7,580 nt of DNA from Deltaproteobacteria bacterium (GTDB lineage: Bacteria; Desulfobacterota; Binatia; Binatales; Binataceae), in NCBI GenBank assembly GCA_021780585.1, contig JAJXYM010000271.1:1-7580 (forward strand). Reading direction: 5' to 3'. Below the pieces are notes generated by a model. That model saw only the letters and a program-made list of their open reading frames with translations. It was not told the DNA's origin and did no database searches. Positions 1-5,312 of this stretch are shown here, piece after piece (position 1 is the stretch's first letter; each line of letters begins with the position of its first letter). The position numbers and the translations under genes were made by a program.

Positions 1-11
1 CACGGCGGCGA

Positions 12-1607
12 TCAGGATTTGCCCGGATTGAAGCCGCGGGCGATCACGTTGACGTCGGCGGAATCGATCAGATCGCCCACTTTCCAGCCGTTTTCGTCAT
101 ATTCGCCGAGGAACTGGTCGACCCACTGGCGCAAATCGGCGGTGCGGCCGGTGGCGTCGGCGACCGGCAGGTTTTCGAGCCGGATCATTTCATAGTTGCC
201 GGCGTAGTTGCGCTCGTATAGTTCATGGCGGCCGCCGAATTCGGTGCCGATCGCGTCCCAGAGCGCCTTGAGCACCTTTACCCGTTCGAGCGCCGGATAG
301 TTATTCGAGCCGCGCAGATATTTATCGAGATAGCCGCGCAGCTCCGGAGTCCTGAAATCCTTCACATGCGAATTGAGATAAATCAATCCGCTTGAAATAG
401 TCTGTTCGGCGATCTCCTTGACCCGTGGATAGGCGACGGTCGCGAGAAACCGATAGGCCATCCCGTAGCCGGCGTTCGGTTGCAGGGCGCCGTTGACCCA
501 TTGATCGGGAGATTTGACCATCGCGTCGCTCAGAGCGTGGAAGATATTGGCCCATCCGATCACCTCGCCCAACTGGACCTGGGTGGGGCGCGCGTCAGAG
601 TTGCCGATCGCCTCGGTCGCCTTGAGCATCAGGCCGGTGAGAAAATCGAGCTTGACCGCCAGCCGGGTGCATCCGTGGAGCGTGAAGCGCGGAATGAAGC
701 CGGATTGGGGAAAGAAGCTGTTGGCCTTTTCGAGATCGCGGTAGACGAACAGGTTCTCCCAGGGAATCAATACCTTGTCGAGAATGAGTATGGCGTCGTT
801 TTCGTCGAAGCGCGACGACAGTGGATAGTCAAAGGGACTGCCGAGGGTCGCGGCCGCAAGTTCATACGAGGTGCGGCAAATGAGTTTCACGCCCGGAGTA
901 TCCATCGGGATGATGGCGAACAGCGCCATATCGGGACGGCCGAGCGGAGTGGGTCCGTAAAAGCCGATGAAGTTGCAATGGGTCAGGGCGGACCCCGTGG
1001 CCACGACCTTGGCGCCGCTGGCGATCACGCCGGCGTCGGTCTCCTTTTCGACATGGACGTAAACGTCGCCGACCTGATCGGGCGGGCGGGATTTGTCAGT
1101 CGGGGGATTGATAATCGCATGGTTCAGGAAGAGGCATTTTTCCTGCACCCGGCGATACCATCGGAGGGCGTTTTCCTGATACGGCGCATAGAATTCCACG
1201 TTGGCTCCGAGGGTGCCGGTGAGGCTCGCCTTGTAATCGGGCGAACGGCCCATCCATCCGTAGGAGAGCCGCGCCCATGCGGCGATCGCGTCGCGCGAGC
1301 CGACCAACTCGTCGACGGTGCGCGGGACCTTGTAGAATTTGTGGGTGAAGCCGCCGTTGCCGGTGTCGGTGTTCGCGACCAGCGCCTGATTCTTGCGCGG
1401 ATCGTGCAGTGCGTCGTACATCCGCGCCAGCATCCGCGCGGAATTGCGGAACGCGGGATGGTGCGTGACGTCGCGGACGCGCTCGCCGTAGATCCAGACT
1501 TCGCGCGAATCGCGGACGCTTTCGAGAAACTCGGCGCCGGTGAAGGGGCGTTGCGGCGTGGCGGCTGATTCTTCGCGGTTGCGCGCTGGCGCGTCGGTCG
1601 AGGCCAT
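12..1607 (-). CDS. HpaB-type flavin-dependent monooxygenase (4-hydroxyphenylacetate 3-hydroxylase family)
   Basis: This is a complete 531-aa protein of the 4-hydroxyphenylacetate 3-monooxygenase oxygenase-component family. These cytoplasmic enzymes use reduced FAD, delivered by a separate reductase, to hydroxylate phenols and related substrates. Family signs are LNHAIINPP (about 161-169), the flavin-domain stretch GAKVVATGSALTHCNFIG (198-215) followed by PMDTPGV (234-240), the helical C-terminal part starting near HGCTRLAVKLDF (311-322), and the late GGRHELYERNYAGNYE block (458-473). The length is close to the usual 480-520 aa, with a slightly long N-terminus. The start is well supported: AAGGAGGA (1615-1622, minus strand) lies 7 nt before the ATG. 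The related 4-hydroxybutyryl-CoA dehydratases need a CxxxC cluster motif in the N-terminal half, which I do not see, so a monooxygenase is the better call. No HpaC-like reductase is in the window and the substrate cannot be read from sequence. Family is confident; exact reaction is open. Confidence 0.9.
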   Translation of the reverse strand: MASTDAPARNREESAATPQRPFTGAEFLESVRDSREVWIYGERVRDVTHHPAFRNSARMLARMYDALHDPRKNQALVANTDTGNGGFTHKFYKVPRTVDELVGSRDAIAAWARLSYGWMGRSPDYKASLTGTLGANVEFYAPYQENALRWYRRVQEKCLFLNHAIINPPTDKSRPPDQVGDVYVHVEKETDAGVIASGAKVVATGSALTHCNFIGFYGPTPLGRPDMALFAIIPMDTPGVKLICRTSYELAAATLGSPFDYPLSSRFDENDAILILDKVLIPWENLFVYRDLEKANSFFPQSGFIPRFTLHGCTRLAVKLDFLTGLMLKATEAIGNSDARPTQVQLGEVIGWANIFHALSDAMVKSPDQWVNGALQPNAGYGMAYRFLATVAYPRVKEIAEQTISSGLIYLNSHVKDFRTPELRGYLDKYLRGSNNYPALERVKVLKALWDAIGTEFGGRHELYERNYAGNYEMIRLENLPVADATGRTADLRQWVDQFLGEYDENGWKVGDLIDSADVNVIARGFNPGKS

Positions 1608-1682
1608 CGGATAGTCCTCCTTGGCGCATCCGCCGCCGATTCCCGAGGGCGAACGGGCGGACGGATCTGCCGGACGCCTTCC

Positions 1683-1710
1683 ATTACCTGAGCGCCGGTT
1701 CGGCTGACAA
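1683..1710 (-). promoter_or_regulatory. Candidate sigma-70-type promoter for the HpaB-like gene
   Basis: On the minus strand, TTGTCA (1705-1710; five of six matches to TTGACA) is followed after 16 nt by GGTAAT (1683-1688; four of six matches to TATAAT). Transcription would begin near 1676, giving a leader of about 70 nt that contains the strong ribosome binding site. It is the best match I found on that strand in the divergent intergenic region, but the -10 is weak and this is only a consensus match. Confidence 0.3.
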
Positions 1711-1747
1711 GCGGGTCGAGCGCGGCGCGGCGGCGCGAATCACGGGA

Positions 1748-1776
1748 TTTCCAGGCGGCGCTGAGGTCGATAGATT
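1748..1776 (+). promoter_or_regulatory. Weak candidate promoter for the cyclase-family gene
   Basis: TTTCCA (1748-1753) and TAGATT (1771-1776) are separated by 17 nt. Each box matches the sigma-70 consensus at four of six bases. A start near 1783 would leave a leader of about 20 nt containing the GGAGGG ribosome binding site at 1789-1794. This is plausible by position only. Confidence 0.18.
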
Positions 1777-1801
1777 TGCCGGCGATGCGGAGGGAACAGC
1801 C

Positions 1802-2599
1802 ATGTGGACGAAGCTGCGGGCGCTGGCGCTGGCGATGGTCGCGGTGGCGATCGGGGGGCGGACGGGATGGGCCGCGGGCGGCGCGATCGATCCGGCGAAA
1901 ATCGTCGACCTCACCTATACTTTCGATGCGCGGACGATCTACTGGCCGACCGAGCCGCCGTTTGCGCATCAGTTCGAGCATTTCGGGACGACACCCGGGG
2001 GATGGTTCTACTCGTCGGCGAAGATCGCCGCGCCCGAGCATGGCGGCACGCACATGGACGCGCCGATTCATTTCAACCGCGGCGGGATGACGGCGGAGCG
2101 AGTTCCGCTCGCCGCGATGGTCGGGCCGGCGGCGGTGATCGATTTTTCGGCGCGCGCGGCGAAGGATCCGGACGCGACCCTGAGCGTGGACGATATTCGT
2201 CAATGGGAGGCGGCGCACGGTCGGATTCCGGACGGCGCGATCGTCGTGGCGCGATCGGGATGGGGCCGGTTCTGGCCCGACAAGAAACGCTATCTGGGCA
2301 CGGATCGTCACGATGACGTCGCGGATTTGCGCTTCCCGGGCTTTTCGCCCGAAGCGGCGACGTTCCTGCTCAAGCGTCGCAGCGTGATCGCAATTGCGAT
2401 CGATACCGCCAGTATGGACCCGGGCGACTCGAAGGATTTCGCGGTGCATCGGATTTGGCTGGGCGCGGACCGGCCGGGATTCGAGAATCTCGCTAACGCC
2501 GACCAGCTACCGGCGGCGGGCGCCACGCTGGTATGCGCGCCGATGAAGATCGGCCAGGGTACGGGCGCGCCGACCCGCATCTTCGCGATTCTGCCGTAA
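1802..2599 (+). CDS. Exported cyclase-family metal-dependent hydrolase (kynurenine formamidase-like)
   Basis: This is a complete 265-aa protein of the cyclase/KynB-like family: metal-dependent amidohydrolases that open or close amide, lactone or similar bonds. The signature HGGTHMDAPIHF (80-91) supplies the expected metal-ligand pattern H80, H84 and D86, plus H90. A second pair, H216 and E228, fits the C-terminal ligand and active-site positions, and the DTASMDPGDS segment (201-210) is also family-like. The first 24 or so residues form a hydrophobic signal peptide (positive Lys/Arg, an Ala/Val/Leu core, Ala-rich end near WAAGG), so the mature enzyme probably works outside the cytoplasm. Classic KynB is cytosolic, so tryptophan catabolism is not implied. 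The ATG is backed by GGAGGG 7 nt upstream. It is divergent from the HpaB-like gene, which hints at a shared aromatic or cyclic substrate. The fold is confident; the substrate is unknown. Confidence 0.9.
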   Translation: MWTKLRALALAMVAVAIGGRTGWAAGGAIDPAKIVDLTYTFDARTIYWPTEPPFAHQFEHFGTTPGGWFYSSAKIAAPEHGGTHMDAPIHFNRGGMTAERVPLAAMVGPAAVIDFSARAAKDPDATLSVDDIRQWEAAHGRIPDGAIVVARSGWGRFWPDKKRYLGTDRHDDVADLRFPGFSPEAATFLLKRRSVIAIAIDTASMDPGDSKDFAVHRIWLGADRPGFENLANADQLPAAGATLVCAPMKIGQGTGAPTRIFAILP

Positions 2600-2737
2600 T
2601 CGGTCCGGCGAAGTTCACCATCTGGTGAGTCGCGACGGGAAAGAATTACACGATACCTGCCGGGAATTCATTCGATATCGCGGTTTGACCGCCTAAAGCG
2701 TGCGGCACGGAAAATGCTGGATCCCTGAAGCGTGGCG

Positions 2738-2777
2738 TGACGCGCGCAATGCGTCAGTGCGACGCGACGATACGTCG
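2738..2777. promoter_or_regulatory. Two adjacent dyads upstream of the first glycine-zipper gene
   Basis: TGACGC (2738-2743) and GCGTCA (2751-2756) form a perfect 6-bp inverted repeat around a 7-nt spacer. Next to it, CGACG (2765-2769) and CGTCG (2773-2777) form a second perfect inverted repeat with a 3-nt spacer. They lie 33-72 nt before the ATG at 2810, within the 210-nt gap after the cyclase gene. They could be an operator or leader hairpins. In DNA this GC-rich, short dyads also arise by chance, and I see no clear promoter boxes with them. Confidence 0.25.
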
Positions 2778-2809
2778 GCGAATCCGCCGGCATGGGAGGG
2801 TTGAACTTG

Positions 2810-3157
2810 ATGCGTGGGAATCGGGCGGCGACGGCGGCTCTGGCGATGGCGATCCTGGTTGGCGCGCCAACCATCTGCCGGGCGCAATTCACCAAGACGC
2901 AGAAGGGCACGGGAGTCGGGGCGTTGGTCGGCGCCGGCACGGGCGCGATCGTCGGCGCGGCCGTGGACCATCCGATCGTCGGCGCGCTGATCGGGGCGGG
3001 CGTGGGCGGCGTCGGCGGCTATGCGGTCGGGAACGCGCTGCAAGACCAGCAATCGGCGAACTACGAGACCGAGCGCGCGATCGTCGCGCAGCAGCGGCGA
3101 ATCGACCAACAGCGGCGAGAGATTCGGCAGCTCCAGATGGAGCAGAACACCGAATAA
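2810..3157 (+). CDS. Exported glycine-zipper protein with coiled-coil tail (first of tandem pair)
   Basis: This is a small 115-aa envelope protein. A signal peptide covers about residues 1-25 (core TAALAMAILVGAP, likely cut after CRA). The cysteine at 23 lacks a lipobox, so signal peptidase I is more likely than lipidation. Residues 32-75 are a glycine zipper: dense GxxxG spacing, two hydrophobic arms around a DHP turn (53-55), as in Gly-zipper_Omp/SlyB-like proteins that insert in or pack against membranes. Residues 77-115 are polar, rich in Gln, Arg and Glu, with heptad-like spacing typical of a coiled coil; there is no OmpA-like peptidoglycan-binding domain. I chose the ATG at 2810 over the in-frame ATG at 2792 because GGAGG (2795-2799) lies 10 nt before it and because the protein then matches its downstream paralogue residue for residue in length. 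Its function is unknown beyond an envelope role. Confidence 0.85.
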   Translation: MRGNRAATAALAMAILVGAPTICRAQFTKTQKGTGVGALVGAGTGAIVGAAVDHPIVGALIGAGVGGVGGYAVGNALQDQQSANYETERAIVAQQRRIDQQRREIRQLQMEQNTE

Positions 3158-3234
3158 GTCGGCGCGGCCGAAAATAGTCTCGGCGGGCGGAGGAAACAGT
3201 TCGCGTCGCGCGGCGTATAAGGAAGTGAGAACGC

Positions 3235-3251
3235 CCAAACGATGCGTTTGG
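3235..3251 (+). promoter_or_regulatory. Hairpin/dyad between the two glycine-zipper genes
   Basis: CCAAACG (3235-3241) and CGTTTGG (3245-3251) pair perfectly around the 3-nt loop ATG. The dyad sits in the 152-nt gap between the paralogues, about 60 nt before the second start. No T-run follows, so an intrinsic terminator is unlikely. A protein-binding dyad or a mRNA hairpin separating the two messages is possible. A weaker TCGGC/GCCGA hairpin (3159-3171) lies directly after the first gene's stop codon. Confidence 0.25.
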
Positions 3252-3309
3252 CGCGTTGTAGTGATAGCGTTAATGGGGTCGTCCGGAAGACGGCCCGGAG
3301 GTAAGTTCG

Positions 3310-3657
3310 ATGCGTAGGGGATGGATCGCGACGGCGGCGCTGGCCCTTGCGGCCCTGATGCTGGCGGCGGGGTGCTCGGGTCAGCCGTTGACGGAGCGCG
3401 AAAAAGGCACGGGAGTTGGCGCGATACTCGGCGCGGGCACCGGCGCGATTATCGGCGCCGCGGTCGGCCATCCGGCGGCCGGCGCCGCGATCGGCGGCGG
3501 TTTGGGCGCGGCGGGCGGCTTCGTTGTCGGCAACGAACTGCAGAATCAGCAAGTGCAGACTCAGCAAACGCAGGGCCAACTGGAGCAACAACAGCAACAG
3601 CTCGAGTCGCAGCGGCGGCAAATCGAGCAGCTTCAGAGCCAGCAAAACACCGAATGA
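3310..3657 (+). CDS. Glycine-zipper lipoprotein with Gln-rich coiled-coil tail (second of tandem pair)
   Basis: This is a 115-aa lipoprotein paralogous to the preceding gene. The signal peptide ends in a clear lipobox, LAAGC, with Cys22 as the lipidated residue, so it is expected to be anchored in a membrane, probably the outer one. The zipper (about 32-75) runs from KGTGVGA to VGN with a GHP turn at 53-55. The tail (77-115) is extremely Gln-rich, about 19 Gln in 39 residues, and ends in the same QNTE as the neighbour. A hand, ungapped alignment of the two proteins gives about 61 identities in 115, concentrated in the zipper and the last 15 residues. The start is supported by GGAGGT (3297-3302), 7 nt before the ATG. 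No OmpA-like domain follows. It resembles small SlyB or 17-kDa-antigen type zipper lipoproteins in layout; the role is unknown, with envelope integrity a reasonable guess. Confidence 0.87.
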   Translation: MRRGWIATAALALAALMLAAGCSGQPLTEREKGTGVGAILGAGTGAIIGAAVGHPAAGAAIGGGLGAAGGFVVGNELQNQQVQTQQTQGQLEQQQQQLESQRRQIEQLQSQQNTE

Positions 3658-3674
3658 TAGAAGGTCGGGCGGGT

Positions 3675-3710
3675 CGCGGCGGCCGCGCGCGTAGTTGGCA
3701 GGCCGCCGCG
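3675..3710. terminator. Possible stem-loop terminator between convergent genes
   Basis: CGCGGCGGCC (3675-3684) and GGCCGCCGCG (3701-3710) form a perfect 10-bp GC-only stem with a 16-nt loop. It lies in the 106-nt gap between the convergent glycine-zipper lipoprotein and methyltransferase genes, where a two-way terminator would be useful. There is no T-run on either strand, so classic intrinsic termination is not supported; it may only protect 3' ends or assist Rho-dependent ending. Confidence 0.3.
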
Positions 3711-3763
3711 CCGCAACCCCGGCAACCGACTCGGTTCAGCGTGCGAGCTGCGCTGTAGCGTCG

Positions 3764-4633
3764 TCAGGACGGACGGCAGAGCTTGCACGGACGCATCCCG
3801 GCGCCGCATGCATGCGCGGCGTCGGCGAAAATCATCCAGCGCGAACGACTGGCGCGGCGCGCCGCGGCGCATCCGGGACGGCAAAAAATTCCGGTGCGGC
3901 GATGGCCCAGGACCGCTTGCGACGGCAGACGCCGGTCGGGGCCGATTTCGAAGCCTTCGGCGCGCAGCAGGCTGAGCTTGCGTTCGACTCCTCCGCCGTA
4001 GTTGCCGATCGCGCCGTCGGAGCGAATCACGCGATGGCATGGGACGTAGATCGGCACCGGATTCGACGCCATCGTATTGCCGATCGCGCGCTGGCCGTCG
4101 GGCGCGCCGATCGCGTCGGCAAGCGCCTGATAGCTGACGACCGCGCCGGCCGGCACACGCCGCAGATGCTCAAGGGCGCGGCGCCGGAACGGACTCGCGA
4201 CCAGGCTCAGGTCAACCGGATGGGTGGCGACGGCGGCGCTGTCGCCCGCCAGCAGAAGATCAATTTCACGTCCGACCCGCGCGGCGACCTCCGCATCATC
4301 GACCACGTCGCAACTCGCGCGCAGCGCGGCCAGCGTCGCGCCGCCGCCCGGCGTATCGAGGAAAGCCACGGCGATCAGACCACGCGGCCCCTCGGCGACG
4401 AACAGACGGCCGACCGGCGTATCGATCAGGCCGGCGCGCGCGACCGGCCGGCGAATCCGCGCCAGCGCGCGCGCCATCCGGCGATGCGCTTCATGCACCA
4501 TCGCGTCAATCTCGACGTCCGAAACGAAATCTTCGGGCCGTGCGGGCGCGTCGTCGGCGAGCGCGAGCCGCGCCGGCGCGGTCGATTCGGTCGGGCGTGG
4601 AGCCGGCGTGCGGGAACGGTTCCGTTCGGTCAT
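3764..4633 (-). CDS. O6-alkylguanine-DNA methyltransferase with C-terminal Ada-type zinc domain
   Basis: This 289-aa DNA repair protein removes alkyl groups from O6-alkylguanine onto its own cysteine. After a Pro/Arg-rich start and a helical stretch (about 37-66), residues 68-228 are the methyltransferase: PCHRV with acceptor Cys199, the arginine-finger segment QRAIG (Arg182), Tyr168, and Asn191 in the NPVPI loop, all in family spacing. Residues 233-289 form an Ada metal-binding domain: TGIFCRPGC and RPCKLCRP supply Cys251, Cys255, Cys283 and Cys286, close to the spacing of E. coli Ada Cys38/42/69/72, where Cys38 takes methyl from phosphotriesters. The order is the reverse of Ada and the AraC-type helix-turn-helix is missing; the protein ends right after the last cysteine pair. 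The ATG follows the sigma-factor stop by 4 bp with AGGAG (4642-4646) inside that gene, indicating co-transcription and probable translational coupling. The methyltransferase call is firm; activity of the zinc domain is inferred. Confidence 0.93.
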   Translation of the reverse strand: MTERNRSRTPAPRPTESTAPARLALADDAPARPEDFVSDVEIDAMVHEAHRRMARALARIRRPVARAGLIDTPVGRLFVAEGPRGLIAVAFLDTPGGGATLAALRASCDVVDDAEVAARVGREIDLLLAGDSAAVATHPVDLSLVASPFRRRALEHLRRVPAGAVVSYQALADAIGAPDGQRAIGNTMASNPVPIYVPCHRVIRSDGAIGNYGGGVERKLSLLRAEGFEIGPDRRLPSQAVLGHRRTGIFCRPGCAAARRASRSRWMIFADAAHACGAGMRPCKLCRPS

Positions 4634-4637
4634 GGGA

Positions 4638-5144
4638 TCAACTCCTGGTCGCCGCCCGCAGCTTTTTCAGCGCCTGGTAAACGCCGGCGCGAGCGCTCTC
4701 GGGCGAGCATGCGAGCGCCAGCGCGATTTCGTCGTAGTCGAGGCCGCCAAATTTCCGCATCACGAACGCCTCGCGTTGTTTGCGCGGCAAGCCGGCGATC
4801 GCGTTGCGCAGATGAATTACGCCTTCGTTAGTTCCGTTGGCGGCCGTGGCCGGCGGGTCGAATTCGGGCGGATCGTCGGCGATCACGCGCGCGCGACGCA
4901 TCCGGTCGCGCGTCCGATTCAGGCATAGATTGGTCGCGATGCGATAAAGCCAGGGGCGCAAGCCCTCGGCCGAGGTGAGCCGTGGCCACGCGCGATAGGC
5001 CCGCAGCCACATCTCCTGAAACAGGTCGAGCGCGTCTTCGCGATCGCGCGTCGTGCGCATCAGATAGCGCATCAGCTCGCCCTCATGACGCCGCACGGCT
5101 TCGTCGAACGGCGGCGGAATCGCGAATTTCGCCATCGCTTCCAT
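4638..5144 (-). CDS. ECF-type RNA polymerase sigma factor
   Basis: This 168-aa protein has only sigma regions 2 and 4, as in extracytoplasmic-function sigma factors that direct RNA polymerase to alternative promoters. Region 2 covers about 16-82 (DREDALDLFQEMWLRAYRAW, then LRPWLYRIATNLCLNRTRD). A short linker follows, and region 4 covers about 112-165, with LPRKQREAFVMRKFGGLDYD and the helix-turn-helix segment ending in YQALKKLR. Three in-frame starts are possible: GTG at 5165, ATG at 5144 and ATG at 5135. I chose 5144 because the best promoter match would place transcription at about that base, and GTG 5165 has no good ribosome binding site. All three keep the sigma domains whole. It is followed after 4 bp by the methyltransferase-Ada fusion gene, and no conventional anti-sigma gene lies beside it. 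This suggests a link to alkylation stress, with regulation possibly supplied by the neighbour. Confidence 0.9.
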   Translation of the reverse strand: MEAMAKFAIPPPFDEAVRRHEGELMRYLMRTTRDREDALDLFQEMWLRAYRAWPRLTSAEGLRPWLYRIATNLCLNRTRDRMRRARVIADDPPEFDPPATAANGTNEGVIHLRNAIAGLPRKQREAFVMRKFGGLDYDEIALALACSPESARAGVYQALKKLRAATRS

Positions 5145-5150
5145 CGTGTG

Positions 5151-5181
5151 GTTATAACCCCGCACCCGGCCGCGATGTGAA
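5151..5181 (-). promoter_or_regulatory. Candidate promoter of the sigma/methyltransferase unit
   Basis: On the minus strand TTCACA (5176-5181, five of six matches to TTGACA) and TATAAC (5151-5156, five of six matches to TATAAT) are 19 nt apart, slightly longer than ideal. Transcription would begin near 5144, on the ATG chosen for the sigma gene, implying a leaderless or nearly leaderless message. The TATAAC is one of few AT-rich spots in this stretch. The match is to the housekeeping consensus; autoregulation by the ECF factor cannot be judged. Confidence 0.35.
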
Positions 5182-5312
5182 CGCAGCCGGCGCCGCGCGA
5201 CGACAAGGCGGATTGCGGCGGCGCGGATCGCGCGCTAAAGCATTGCTATCGCCGGTCAGATCCAGCGCGCGACGATCGCGGCGAATTCCGTCAACCCGTC
5301 GAGCCGCCGTGG

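Noticed and set aside
480..1568. Long open frame (about 360 codons) on the plus strand opposite the HpaB-like gene
   Set aside because: Its translation has no family resemblance and it lies wholly antisense to a gene with clear motifs and a strong ribosome binding site. Long antisense frames are common at this GC content.
12..1607. 4-hydroxybutyryl-CoA dehydratase as an alternative identity
   Set aside because: That subfamily carries an iron-sulfur cluster with a CxxxC pair in its N-terminal half. The cysteines here (about 158, 211, 244, 313) do not fit.
1124..2449. Open frame (about 441 codons) on the minus strand spanning the divergent intergenic region
   Set aside because: It overlaps two well-supported genes and crosses their control region. 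The product is Arg/Pro-rich with no motif and is a frame shadow.
2615..2692. Hairpins after the cyclase gene: TCACCA/TGGTGA (2615-2628) and GCGGT/ACCGC (2680-2692)
   Set aside because: The stems are only 5-6 bp with 2-3 nt nominal loops and no T-run follows either one, so I do not call a terminator.
2792..2809. Earlier in-frame ATG for the first glycine-zipper gene
   Set aside because: Using it would bury the GGAGG ribosome binding site inside the coding region and add six residues absent from the paralogue; 2810 gives equal length and proper spacing.
3695..4831. Long open frame (about 378 codons) on the plus strand opposite the methyltransferase and sigma genes
   Set aside because: The product is low-complexity Arg/Ala-rich with no recognisable motif, while the opposite strand encodes two proteins with intact catalytic and domain motifs.
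5145..5165. GTG start adding seven residues to the sigma factor
   Set aside because: It has no good ribosome binding site and overlaps the best -10 element of the candidate promoter. It is not excluded but less likely.
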